From Nonomuraea cavernae (GTDB taxonomy: Bacteria; Actinomycetota; Actinomycetes; Streptosporangiales; Streptosporangiaceae), in contig NZ_BMNH01000025.1 in the NCBI RefSeq assembly GCF_014646355.1, positions 1 through 64,000 on the forward strand: 64,000 bases of DNA, read 5' to 3'. The notes beneath the pieces are model-generated. The model made no database searches, was not told the DNA's origin, and saw nothing but the letters and a program-made list of their open reading frames with translations. Below are positions 7,927-15,820 of the stretch, one piece after another (the stretch's first letter is position 1; each line of letters starts with the position of its first letter). A program made the translations under genes and the position numbers.

Positions 7927-10236
7927 GTGTCAACGCGTCAAACAGAGCTCGTAAGGGAGCAGGAGTACGTCACCCGCCTCTACGAACGCCTTGACGTGCT
8001 GCGCGACCGCACCCAGCGCAGCCTCAAGGACGTGCTGGCCACCGGCGCCGTCGGCACGTTGCAGAACCGGTCCGAGCGTGACACCTTCGCCGAGATGTAC
8101 GCCTCGCGGCTGGCCCGGCTGTGGGCCGTGGAGCGGGGCCTGGTGTTCGGCCGCCTCGACCACGTCGACGAGGGCCGGCTCTACATCGGCAAGCTCGGCC
8201 TCACCGACGACGAGCAGGACCGCCTGCTCATCGACTGGCGCGCACCGGTCGCGCAGCCGTTCTACCGCGCCACCCCGGCCGCGCCGATGGGCGTCACCCG
8301 TCGCCGCCACCTGCAGACCAAGGGCCGCGCGGTCATCGGCGTCGAGGACGACCTGCTCGACCTCGACGCGCTGAGCGACGACGACCGCGCCACCCTCAAC
8401 GGCGAGGCCGCGCTGCTGGCGGCGCTCGACGAGCACCGCACCGGCCGGATGCGCGACATCGTCGCCACCATCCAGGCCGAGCAGGACCGCGTCATCCGCG
8501 CCGACCTGAACGGCGTGCTCGTGGTCCAGGGCGGCCCCGGCACCGGCAAGACCGTCGTGGCCCTGCACCGCGCCGCCTACCTCCTCTACACCCACAGGCA
8601 GCGGCTGGAGCGCCGAGGGGTGCTCATCCTCGGCCCCAACCCCATGTTCCTGCGCTACATCGAGCAGGTGCTGCCCTCCCTCGGCGAGACCGACGTGCTG
8701 CTGTCCACGGTCGGCGAGCTCTACCCCGGAGTGACCGCGACCGCCCGCGACCGGCCCGAGGTGGCCGCGCTCAAGGGAGACCCGCGGATGGCCGAGGTGC
8801 TCGCCCGGGCCGTCCGCGACCGGCAGCGGGTGCCGCGCAAGCCCATCGAGCTCGACCTGGGCGGCCACACCCTCACCCTCGACCGCAACCTGCTCGAAGC
8901 GGCCCGCAACAAGGCCGTGCGTACCCGCCGCCCGCACAACCAGGCGCGCGCGGTGTTCGTCAGATCCCTGCTGAACGCGCTGGCCCGGCAGGCCGCCAAG
9001 CGGCTCGGCAAGGGGCTCGTCGACGACGACGAGCTGGCCGACCTGCGCGAGGAGCTGCGCACCGAGCCCGTCGTCAAGTCCGCGCTCAACCGCCTGTGGC
9101 CCTACCTCACCCCGCAGCGCCTGCTGCTCGGCCTGTACGGCTCGCCCGAACGCCTCGGCCACGCCGCCTCCGCCCTGACCCCGGCCGAACGCGCCCTGCT
9201 CCGCCGCGACCCGGCGGCCCGCGGCGGTGAGTGGACCGAGTCCGACGTGCCGCTCCTCGACGAGGCCGCCGAGCTGCTCGGCGAGATCGACGAGCAGGTG
9301 CTGCGCGCCACGGCGCTGCAGGCGGAGGAGGAGCTGGCCGCCGCCAGGCAGGCGGAGGAGCGCGAGCGCGAGTCCGAGGTGGCCTACGCCCGCGAGGTCC
9401 TGGAGCTGACCGGCCTGTCCGACGTCATGGAGGCCGAACGGCTGGCCGAGCGCCAGCGGGGCGAGGGCCCCTACCTGACGACCGCCGAGCGGGCCGCGGC
9501 CGACCGCACCTGGGCCTACGGCCACGTCATCGTGGACGAGGCGCAGGAGCTGTCACCGATGGCCTGGCGCGCGGTCATGCGGCGGGTGCCCACCCGGTCG
9601 ATGACGATCGTCGGCGACATCGCGCAGACCGGCTCGGCGGCGGGGGCGCGCTCCTGGAAGGAGGTGCTCGACCCCTACGTGGCCGGGCGCTGGCGGCAGG
9701 AGCGGCTGACCGTCAACTACCGCACGCCGGTGGAGCTGATGGCGGTCGCGGCCCGCGTGCTGGCCACCATCGACCCGTCGCTCGAGGCGCCCGCCTCGGT
9801 CCGCGAGACCGGCGCCGAGCCCTGGTCGGCGCCCATGGCCGCGCTGCCCGAGCTGGTCAAGGCCGAGATCGGCGAGGGCGGCAAGATCGCGGTCGTGGTG
9901 CCCGACGCGCTGCTGGAGCCGGTCGGCGAGACCGTCCGCGCCGCCGTGGCGGGCGCCGAGGTGATCGCGCCCGGCGCAGGTCGCGGCAGGGGCGCCGCGG
10001 CGCTCGACGCGCCCGTGGCGGTGCTTGGCGTCGCCGACGCCAAGGGGCTGGAGTTCGACTCGGTGATCGTCGCCGAGCCCGCCCTGATCGCCGCGCAGTC
10101 ACCACGAGGCCGCAGCGACCTGTACGTCGCGCTGACCCGCGCCACCCAGCGGCTCGGCATCGTGTACGACCAGCCGCCGGGGGAGGCGCTGAGCGGCTTG
10201 CCAAGGCGCGGGCGGGAGGCGACTAATGGGCTATAA
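7927..10236 (+). CDS. helD: HelD/HelR-type RNA polymerase-associated UvrD-like ATPase
   Basis: 769 residues. UvrD/Rep-fold motor that, in the HelD family, inserts into RNA polymerase to strip it from stalled or rifamycin-blocked complexes. Seen in order: an N-terminal coiled arm (about 1-60, LVREQEYVTRLYERLD), the family signature LLIDWRAPVAQPFYRA (about 100-115), Walker A QGGPGTGKT (about 201-209), a long 1A insertion (about 290-520), Walker B VIVDEAQE (about 534), GDIAQTG, VNYRTPVE, KGLEFDSVIV (about 705) and the final LYVALTRATQRLGI. GTG 7927 is the first start in frame. Length and insertion pattern fit actinobacterial class II HelD. No antibiotic gene is adjacent, so resistance function is not shown. 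Confidence 0.9.
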   Translation: MSTRQTELVREQEYVTRLYERLDVLRDRTQRSLKDVLATGAVGTLQNRSERDTFAEMYASRLARLWAVERGLVFGRLDHVDEGRLYIGKLGLTDDEQDRLLIDWRAPVAQPFYRATPAAPMGVTRRRHLQTKGRAVIGVEDDLLDLDALSDDDRATLNGEAALLAALDEHRTGRMRDIVATIQAEQDRVIRADLNGVLVVQGGPGTGKTVVALHRAAYLLYTHRQRLERRGVLILGPNPMFLRYIEQVLPSLGETDVLLSTVGELYPGVTATARDRPEVAALKGDPRMAEVLARAVRDRQRVPRKPIELDLGGHTLTLDRNLLEAARNKAVRTRRPHNQARAVFVRSLLNALARQAAKRLGKGLVDDDELADLREELRTEPVVKSALNRLWPYLTPQRLLLGLYGSPERLGHAASALTPAERALLRRDPAARGGEWTESDVPLLDEAAELLGEIDEQVLRATALQAEEELAAARQAEERERESEVAYAREVLELTGLSDVMEAERLAERQRGEGPYLTTAERAAADRTWAYGHVIVDEAQELSPMAWRAVMRRVPTRSMTIVGDIAQTGSAAGARSWKEVLDPYVAGRWRQERLTVNYRTPVELMAVAARVLATIDPSLEAPASVRETGAEPWSAPMAALPELVKAEIGEGGKIAVVVPDALLEPVGETVRAAVAGAEVIAPGAGRGRGAAALDAPVAVLGVADAKGLEFDSVIVAEPALIAAQSPRGRSDLYVALTRATQRLGIVYDQPPGEALSGLPRRGREATNGL

Positions 10237-10898
10237 CCGGCTTTGGACGAGGCGGCCCCGGCATGTCCTACCTGCGAAAACTTGATGTTTCTGCTGATCG
10301 GGACACGGTTGACATCTGAGGTGGAGTCGGTAGTTTGCTGCGCAGTCCAGCACGGGACTTGGCCGGTTGGCCGTCTCTGACATCGTCGGATCCTGCGTCC
10401 GTGACGGAGCGTGACTCCGTCCACACAGCCAGGTGCAGGGCCGTCGGTCCGTCGAGTCGGGGCACCCCAACCGGGCGGGGGGTTGGACCCGGGACGGGCC
10501 CGGGAGCCCAGTAGACAACGGAATTCCGCGCTCGCCGCCGACGAGACGGGTCCGGTCCGAAGGGTTTCCGGGCCCTCTTCCCGCTCTCGTGCGCCGGATC
10601 GCCATCAAGCGCCGGGTGGTCCCACGGCCTCGTCTACCGCGGGATCACCCAGTCGCCGGCCCGTCCGCCGCCCTTCACCGCGCCGCCGGGCCCCCCTGCG
10701 AAGCCCCAGAGGGCCCCCAGGCCCCGCTCGGCCGCATCCGGTCCCTGACGCTGACCCGGGCCCGCGAAGCCGTCAGAGACTCCTGTGAACGCCTGGGGCC
10801 CCTGTTTTCGATCTCGTCCCGCCGGGACGACCGATCGTCCGCCGGAGGGCGGTACCGTTTCGGCTAGCAGGCACGCGACGCGCTGAGGAGAGACCGGA
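10237..10898 (+). other. 662-bp non-coding region with promoter and hairpins, leader of lnt
   Basis: No convincing ORF. It holds one good sigma-A promoter (10309-10336), a hairpin GACGGAG-N5-CTCCGTC (10403-10421), an imperfect stem around 10465-10485 (CCAACC with GGTTGG) and several CCCGGG palindromes near 10488-10504. The last 20 bp carry the lnt ribosome site. It may be a long 5' leader or encode a small RNA. It did not match tmRNA, RNase P RNA or a known riboswitch by eye. Confidence 0.4.
10309..10336 (+). promoter_or_regulatory. candidate sigma-A promoter
   Basis: Perfect -35 TTGACA (10309-10314), 16-bp spacer, TAGTTT (10331-10336). Predicted start near 10343, about 555 nt before the lnt start codon. 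Confidence 0.5.
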
Positions 10899-12581
10899 GT
10901 GGTGCAGGACAGGACAGGCCTACCGTCGGGCGACGGTCGGCCTGCGCACGCCCCGGCCACTCCCGCCGCTCCCGGCCCCGCGCCGGACCCGGCCCGCCCC
11001 GGACACGGTGAGCGTGGTGGCGGGGCGCGCACGGTGGAGTCCGGCCGGGCGCTCGCCGCGCGCGTGGCGGCCGCCGTGGCCGGCGGGGCGACGCTGTTCC
11101 TGGCCTTCCCGCCGCTCGACTGGTGGGTGTGCGCGCCGCTCGGCATCGCGCTGATCGTCGCGGCTCTGCGCGGCTCCCGCCCGCGCCGTGCCGCCTGGCT
11201 CGGCTATCTGGCCGCCGCCGTGTTCCTGCTGCCCACGCTCGCCTGGGTGCGGACGATCGGCGTCGACGCCTGGATCATGCTGGTAGGCGTCGAGAGCCTG
11301 TTCTACGCGGCGCTGGCCGTGCTCGCCGCGCCGGTGTTCCGGCTGCGGCCGTGGCCGCTGTGGTTCGCCGGGCTCTGGGTGGCCATGGAGTGGGCGCGCG
11401 GCCTGGTGCCCATCGGCGGCTTTCCCTGGGCGCGGGCCGCCTTCAGCCAGGGCGAGTCGCCGTTCACCGGATACGCGGCGCTGGGCGGCGCCCCGCTGGT
11501 GTCGTTCGCCGTCGCCCTGTGCGGCGCCCTGATCGCCCGCGCGCTGCCGTGGGGACGGGCGGCCCTGGCGCCTCCGGCGCGACGGGCGGGGCCGGTGCCG
11601 GCGCGCCGGCTGGTCCCGCTCGCGCTCGCGCTGGCCGTTCCGGTGCTGGGCCTGGCCGTGCCGAGGCCGGGCGACGAGGGCCGCACCGTCAACATCGGCG
11701 TCGTGCAGGGCAACGTGCCCGGCCGTGGCATGTACATCCTGGGCGACGAGCCGGCCGTCGTCCTCAGAAACCACGCCAACGAGACCAAGAGGCTGGCGCA
11801 GGCCGTACGAGAGGGCAGGCTGCCCAAGCCCGACCTCGTGGTGCTGCCGGAGAACTCCACCGACATCGACCCCTACCGCGACGCCGGCGCGCGGGAGATC
11901 ATCCACGAGTCCGTCAAGGACGTCGGCGTGCCCACGCTCGTCGGCGCCGTCGTGGCCATCGGCGACGAGCACCGCGCCACCCGCAGCCTGGTGTGGGACC
12001 CGGTGACCGGGCCCGGCGCCTACTACGACAAACGGCACCTGGTGCCGTTCGGCGAATACACCCCGTTCAAGGAGATCGTGCTGGCGCTGTGGGAGCGGGC
12101 CAACCTGGTCGGCAGGCAGTCCGTGGCGGGCACCAGGCCCGGCGACCTGAAGATGGGGCCCGTGACGATCGGCGCCGTCAACTGCTACGAGGTGGCCTAC
12201 GACGGCACGGTGCGCGACACGGTGCGCACCGGCGCCACGCCGCTGGTGGTGCAGACCAACAACGCCAGCTACGCCGAGTCCAATCTGCCGCCGCAGCAAC
12301 TGGCCATGTCCAAGCTGCGCGCGGTCGAGCACAACAGGGCGGTCGTGACGGCCGCCACCACGGGCATCTCCGCCTACGTCACGCCTGACGGTAAGGTCTC
12401 CTGGCAGACCCGCGAGCTCGTCGCGGACATGAACGTGGTCACGGTGCCGGTGCGCACCCAGACCACCGTCGCGACCAGGCTGGGCGCGCTGCCCGAGTGG
12501 GCCCTGGCCCTGATGGGAGTGGTGGCGGCCGGTGCCGCGTGGAGAGGCAGGCGGCAGGACGACCCGATGAGGAATGACTGA
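10899..12581 (+). CDS. lnt: apolipoprotein N-acyltransferase
   Basis: 560 residues. Adds the third acyl chain to the N-terminal Cys of lipoproteins in the cytoplasmic membrane. GTG 10899 has GAGGAG 8 nt upstream. A disordered Pro/Ala-rich N-terminus (about 1-45) is followed by 6-7 membrane segments (about 48-250) and a nitrilase-type domain (about 265-520) with the catalytic triad Glu318 (LPENST), Lys378 (YDKRHLVPFGEY) and Cys429 (NCYEVAYD), then a last membrane helix. The gene pair lnt-ppm is conserved in actinomycetes, where the two enzymes modify lipoproteins and glycosylate proteins or glycolipids. ppm starts 2 nt after the stop. Confidence 0.95.
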   Translation: MVQDRTGLPSGDGRPAHAPATPAAPGPAPDPARPGHGERGGGARTVESGRALAARVAAAVAGGATLFLAFPPLDWWVCAPLGIALIVAALRGSRPRRAAWLGYLAAAVFLLPTLAWVRTIGVDAWIMLVGVESLFYAALAVLAAPVFRLRPWPLWFAGLWVAMEWARGLVPIGGFPWARAAFSQGESPFTGYAALGGAPLVSFAVALCGALIARALPWGRAALAPPARRAGPVPARRLVPLALALAVPVLGLAVPRPGDEGRTVNIGVVQGNVPGRGMYILGDEPAVVLRNHANETKRLAQAVREGRLPKPDLVVLPENSTDIDPYRDAGAREIIHESVKDVGVPTLVGAVVAIGDEHRATRSLVWDPVTGPGAYYDKRHLVPFGEYTPFKEIVLALWERANLVGRQSVAGTRPGDLKMGPVTIGAVNCYEVAYDGTVRDTVRTGATPLVVQTNNASYAESNLPPQQLAMSKLRAVEHNRAVVTAATTGISAYVTPDGKVSWQTRELVADMNVVTVPVRTQTTVATRLGALPEWALALMGVVAAGAAWRGRRQDDPMRND

Positions 12582-12583
12582 TC

Positions 12584-13327
12584 ATGGAGACTCTCGGCCG
12601 GGTGCTCGTCATCGTCCCGACCTACAACGAGCGTGACAACCTGCCGGCGATCGCCGAGCGGTTGCGGGCCGCGCTGCCGGAGGCCCACCTGCTGGTGGCC
12701 GACGACGCCAGCCCCGACGGCACCGGCGACGTCGCCGACGAGCTGGCCGCCAAGGACGACCACGTCCACGTGCTGCACCGGCCGGCCAAGCAGGGGCTGG
12801 GCGCCGCCTACATCGCGGGCTTCCGATGGGGCCTCGACGAGGGCTACACCGTGCTGGTGGAGATGGACGCCGACGGCTCCCACCAGCCCGAGGAGCTGCC
12901 CGGCCTGCTGCGGGCGCTGGAGGAGGGGGCCGACCTGGCGATCGGGTCGCGCTGGGTGCCCGGCGGCAAGGTGGTCAACTGGCCGGCCTCGCGCGAGCTG
13001 CTGTCCAGGGGCGCCAACATCTACACACGGATCATGCTCGGCCTGCCGGTGCGCGACGCGACCGCGGGTTTTCGCGCCTACCGGGCGGCGACCCTGGAGA
13101 AGGTGGGCCTGGCCGACGTCCAGTCGCAGGGTTACTGCTTCCAGGTCGACCTCACACTGCGCACCTCCCAGCACGGGTTGCGGGTGGTGGAGGTGCCGAT
13201 CACGTTCGTGGAGCGGACGGTCGGCACCAGCAAGATGAACGGCCGCATCATGGCCGAGGCGTTCTGGCGGATCTTCGTGTGGGGGGTCACCGGACTGCCC
13301 GGCCGGTTGCGGGGCAGCAGGGCCTGA
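12584..13327 (+). CDS. ppm: polyprenol monophosphomannose synthase
   Basis: 247 residues, GT2 family. Transfers mannose from GDP-mannose to polyprenyl phosphate, the donor for protein O-mannosylation and lipoglycans. Motifs: VIVPTYNERDN (about 7-17), DDASPDGTGD (about 40-49), MDADGSHQPEELP (DxD-like, about 95), GSRWVPGG (about 122), and a C-terminal VERTVGTSKMNG. It is the soluble catalytic domain only, without the fused acyltransferase seen in mycobacterial Ppm1, because lnt is a separate gene directly upstream. The two are translationally coupled. Confidence 0.95.
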   Translation: METLGRVLVIVPTYNERDNLPAIAERLRAALPEAHLLVADDASPDGTGDVADELAAKDDHVHVLHRPAKQGLGAAYIAGFRWGLDEGYTVLVEMDADGSHQPEELPGLLRALEEGADLAIGSRWVPGGKVVNWPASRELLSRGANIYTRIMLGLPVRDATAGFRAYRAATLEKVGLADVQSQGYCFQVDLTLRTSQHGLRVVEVPITFVERTVGTSKMNGRIMAEAFWRIFVWGVTGLPGRLRGSRA

Positions 13328-13395
13328 TCCGGAACGGTTCGGCCGCGCCGGGCGTTGTTCCTGCTGTACGCACGTGTGCGGAATCGAGGGAAACG

Positions 13396-13974
13396 ATGCG
13401 GCTGCTGCTCTTTCTGGCCTTCCTGGCCATCCCGGTGCTGGAGATCTGGCTGCTGATCCAGGTCGGCTCGGCCATCGGCGGCTGGACGACCGTGGCGGTG
13501 CTGATGGCCGTCGCCGCGTTGGGCGCGTGGCTGGTGCGCCGCGAGGGGCGCCGGGCGTGGCGGGTGCTGCAGGAGGCGCTGCAGACGGGCCGGATGCCGG
13601 ACCGGGAGCTGTCCGAGGGCGGTCTCGTCCTGGTGGGCGGCATGCTGCTGATCCTGCCGGGCTTCCTCAGCGACCTCGTCGGGCTGGCGTTCGTGCTGCC
13701 GTTCACCCGGCCGGTGATGCGCCGCCTGGGCGCCTGGTTCTTCGAGCGCCGGGTCAAGCGGATGGCGGCCGCCTCGCCGTACACCCATCTGTTCCCGCCG
13801 CAGGGCGTCGGCGCGCCGGACCACGGGCCGCGCGGCGGCCGGGTGGTGCACGGTGAGGTGATCCGCGACGACCGTGGCCCCGGCGGTGACCCCGGTCGTG
13901 ACTCCGGCCGCGAGGAGCGCGCCTCGGGACCGGCGGCGATCCGGTCCGACCACGGATCAGGCGACCCCCGGTAA
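13396..13974 (+). CDS. fxsA: FxsA family membrane protein
   Basis: 192 residues. ATG 13396 is used; the open frame upstream is the shadow of ppm. Two or three membrane helices near the N-terminus (about 2-22, 26-48 and 76-104) with the FxsA pattern LEIWLLIQVG and GGLVLVGGMLLILPGFLSDLVGL, then a long hydrophilic tail rich in Gly, Asp and Arg (about 135-192). FxsA in E. coli modulates phage F exclusion; its normal role is unknown. Its place between ppm and rbpA is conserved in related actinomycetes. Confidence 0.92.
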   Translation: MRLLLFLAFLAIPVLEIWLLIQVGSAIGGWTTVAVLMAVAALGAWLVRREGRRAWRVLQEALQTGRMPDRELSEGGLVLVGGMLLILPGFLSDLVGLAFVLPFTRPVMRRLGAWFFERRVKRMAAASPYTHLFPPQGVGAPDHGPRGGRVVHGEVIRDDRGPGGDPGRDSGREERASGPAAIRSDHGSGDPR

Positions 13975-14010
13975 GCGGGCGGAGCCTCGGTCGCGGCACT
14001 TCAGGCACAG

Positions 14011-14042
14011 CGAAACCCCCGGGCGACCGCCCGGGGGTTTCG
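14011..14042. terminator. bidirectional terminator between fxsA and rbpA
   Basis: 15-bp perfect inverted repeat (CGAAACCCCCGGGCG and its complement) with a 2-nt centre, between convergent genes. GGGGGTTTC follows the stem on both strands, so it can serve both. Confidence 0.85.
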
Positions 14043-14056
14043 TACCGTGAGATGTG

Positions 14057-14401
14057 TCAGGCGCTCTTGCGACGCTGGGCCCGCAGGACGGCCAGCCTCT
14101 CGTTGAGCACCTCTTCCAGGTCCTCGATGGACCTCCGCTCCAGGAGCATGTCCCAGTGTGTCCGCGGGGGCTTGGTCTTCTTCGACTCCGGTTGCTCGCC
14201 GTCGACGCGTACGGCGGTGACGCCGCACATCCGGCACTCCCAGGTCGAGGGAATCTCGGCCTCGGCGGCAAGCGGAACCTCGAAGCGATGGCCCTTAGGA
14301 CAGGTGTAGGGCACCTCCTGGCGTGGGGCCAGATCCGTGTTACGGTCGTTCTCGTAGCTGGTTGCCCCGAGCCGGGTGCCACGAAGTGCGCGCTCGCCCA
14401 T
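14057..14401 (-). CDS. rbpA: RNA polymerase-binding protein RbpA
   Basis: 114 residues. Binds RNA polymerase and the principal sigma factor and stabilises the open complex; essential or nearly so in actinomycetes. Visible parts: an N-terminal tail (RGTRLGATSYENDR), a core zinc-ribbon-like domain (YTCPKGHRFEVP and WECRMCG), a basic linker (SKKTKPPRTHWDML), and the sigma-interaction helix (RRSIEDLEEVLNERLAVLR). The start is at 14401, with a GGAGG ribosome site (complement of 14412-14416). A SigR-type promoter lies about 55 bp upstream. Confidence 0.97.
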   Translation of the reverse strand: MGERALRGTRLGATSYENDRNTDLAPRQEVPYTCPKGHRFEVPLAAEAEIPSTWECRMCGVTAVRVDGEQPESKKTKPPRTHWDMLLERRSIEDLEEVLNERLAVLRAQRRKSA

Positions 14402-14455
14402 GTCTAAATGCCTCCTACAGGGCCCCCATGCGTAGGGGGTCTGTCTCCCACGGTG

Positions 14456-14485
14456 TCTAACGCTTGGTACCGTGATGGGATTCCC
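14456..14485 (-). promoter_or_regulatory. SigR-type (thiol-oxidative stress) promoter of rbpA
   Basis: On the minus strand GGGAAT, exactly 18 bp, GTTAGA: a match to the SigR consensus GGAAT-N18-GTT. rbpA is a known SigR target in S. coelicolor. Confidence 0.8.
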
Positions 14486-14573
14486 ACCCGCGGCGTGATC
14501 CAATCGCTTCGGCCCCCAGGAGTTGACGCGGAAGCGGCGCCACCCTGGTAGGCGGGTCGCGAGCGCCGAAGGT

Positions 14574-15173
14574 TCAGGCGGCGCGTGAGCGCCACACCCC
14601 GTAGGCCAGCCACAGACCGCCGGCGGCGATCAGCGCGCCGTGCGCGATCCGCAGCGGATACGGCCCGAAGAACTGCGGGACGAACAGCACGAAGCCGAGC
14701 GCGAGCGGGGCCGCGCTCCACGCGGGCAGTACGCCGGAACGCCCGACCGCCACCGCGGCCATGACCGTCCCCACGCCGAGCAGCACGAGCCCGGCGGCGA
14801 ACATGGACACGGCCACCGGCCCGTAGCGGAACTCCTGGGCCAGCTCCATCAGCGCCGGCGCGTCGTCGCGCAGGGACCGGCGGGCGATGACGCTGAGCCC
14901 GAAGTCCTCCGCGCCGTAGTAGGGCAGGGTCAGCCCCGCGCCGATCCAGGTGACCACGGCCGCCCGGAGGGACAGCCGGTCGCCGAGCAGCCCGTGCAGG
15001 CCCAGCAGGCCGAGGGCGAGCAGGATGAAACCGATCATGGCGGCCAGATGGCCGGTGATCCAGGCAGTGGAGGCCATGGCGGCGGCGTCGTCGCCGGAGG
15101 GCCGCACGGCCGGGTAGACGAGGAACAGCACGCCGCCGGCGGCGAGGGCCAGGGAGGTGAGTCGGGGGTTCAT
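14574..15173 (-). CDS. multi-pass membrane protein of unknown function
   Basis: 199 residues from ATG 15173 (GGAG 5-6 nt upstream); an in-frame ATG at 15197 is the alternative. About six hydrophobic helices: near 5-25, 40-68, 76-95, 122-142, 150-170 and 178-195. A loop between the third and fourth helix carries a charged RRSLRDDAPALMELAQEFRYG segment. No catalytic motif is recognised. It lies downstream of an HxlR regulator on the same strand with palindromes between them, so it is a likely target of that regulator. Confidence 0.7.
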   Translation of the reverse strand: MNPRLTSLALAAGGVLFLVYPAVRPSGDDAAAMASTAWITGHLAAMIGFILLALGLLGLHGLLGDRLSLRAAVVTWIGAGLTLPYYGAEDFGLSVIARRSLRDDAPALMELAQEFRYGPVAVSMFAAGLVLLGVGTVMAAVAVGRSGVLPAWSAAPLALGFVLFVPQFFGPYPLRIAHGALIAAGGLWLAYGVWRSRAA

Positions 15174-15198
15174 GGCGCTCCATCGGATGGAAATCATC

Positions 15199-15256
15199 GC
15201 TCTGATATGTGAGCAATGCTCTCGCCGGAGAGTGTCGATGTCAAGAGCGGTGCTCT
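15199..15256. promoter_or_regulatory. cluster of GAGC-type palindromes before the membrane-protein gene
   Basis: Three inverted repeats in 58 bp: GCTC-N8-GAGC (15199-15214), GAGCA-A-TGCTC (15211-15221) and AGAGC-GGT-GCTCT (15244-15256). A TTGACA on the minus strand (15239-15244) lies among them. Candidate operators for the adjacent HxlR regulator. Confidence 0.45.
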
Positions 15257-15301
15257 CTCTTTAGAGCTGTGACCACTCGACCCCGGGCGTCCTCCGAGTC
15301 G

Positions 15302-15682
15302 TCAGGCGTCGAAGCGGCGGCGGGCGCCCTCGATGTGACCGAAGTGCTGGTGGGTCCAGTCGCAGATCAGATCGACCATCGCTCGCAGGGCTCGGCCCGG
15401 CTCGGTGAGGGTGTACTCGACCCGCGGCGGCACGGTGGGGTACACCTTTCGCTCGGCCAGACCGTTGCGCTCCAGCATGCGCAGGTTCTGGGTGAGCATC
15501 TTGTGGCTGATGCCCTCGACCTCGTTCCGCAGCTCACTGAAGCGCAGGGTGCGCTCACCGAGGACCTCGATGATCAGCAACGCCCACTTGTTGGCGACAT
15601 CCGAGAAGATCTCCCGCGCCAGGGAGTCGGCGCGCCTCAGGTCCGCTTCGTCGGACGAGCCGGTGAACTGCTTGGTCGCCAT
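15302..15682 (-). CDS. HxlR family transcriptional regulator
   Basis: 126 residues, single winged-helix domain: VANKWALLIIEVLGERTLRF (helix 1-2), FSELRNEVEGISHKMLTQNL (HTH) and the wing KVYPTVPPRVEYTLTEPG. HxlR/MarR-like dimers often respond to reactive electrophiles or quinones. There is no Cys in the visible sensing positions, so the signal is unknown. A perfect CACT-GAA-AGTG palindrome lies 14 bp upstream of its start and may be an autoregulatory site. The membrane protein 128 bp downstream is the likely target. Confidence 0.93.
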   Translation of the reverse strand: MATKQFTGSSDEADLRRADSLAREIFSDVANKWALLIIEVLGERTLRFSELRNEVEGISHKMLTQNLRMLERNGLAERKVYPTVPPRVEYTLTEPGRALRAMVDLICDWTHQHFGHIEGARRRFDA

Positions 15683-15695
15683 CGCGTTCCCCCGT

Positions 15696-15706
15696 CACTG
15701 AAAGTG
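15696..15706. promoter_or_regulatory. palindrome upstream of the HxlR gene
   Basis: CACTGAAAGTG, with perfect CACT/AGTG arms around GAA, just upstream of the start codon; possible autoregulatory operator. Confidence 0.35.
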
Positions 15707-15774
15707 CGTTCTGCCACGTCAGCGAACACTCTTCTATGGTTTCTGAGTCACCACAAGAGAGTAGCGGTCTCTCC

Positions 15775-15808
15775 GGGGCCCGGCTCGGACAGTGCGCGGC
15801 CGGGCCCC
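15775..15808 (-). terminator. terminator of the seven-gene minus-strand operon
   Basis: 10-bp GC stem (GGGGCCCGGC with GCCGGGCCCC), 14-nt loop, starting 12 nt after the MFS stop codon on the minus strand. Confidence 0.7.
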
Positions 15809-15820
15809 TCCGGCGGTGAG

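Noticed and set aside
10237-10898. tmRNA, RNase P RNA or 6C RNA in the lnt leader
   Set aside because: No characteristic conserved segments were recognised; only generic hairpins are seen.
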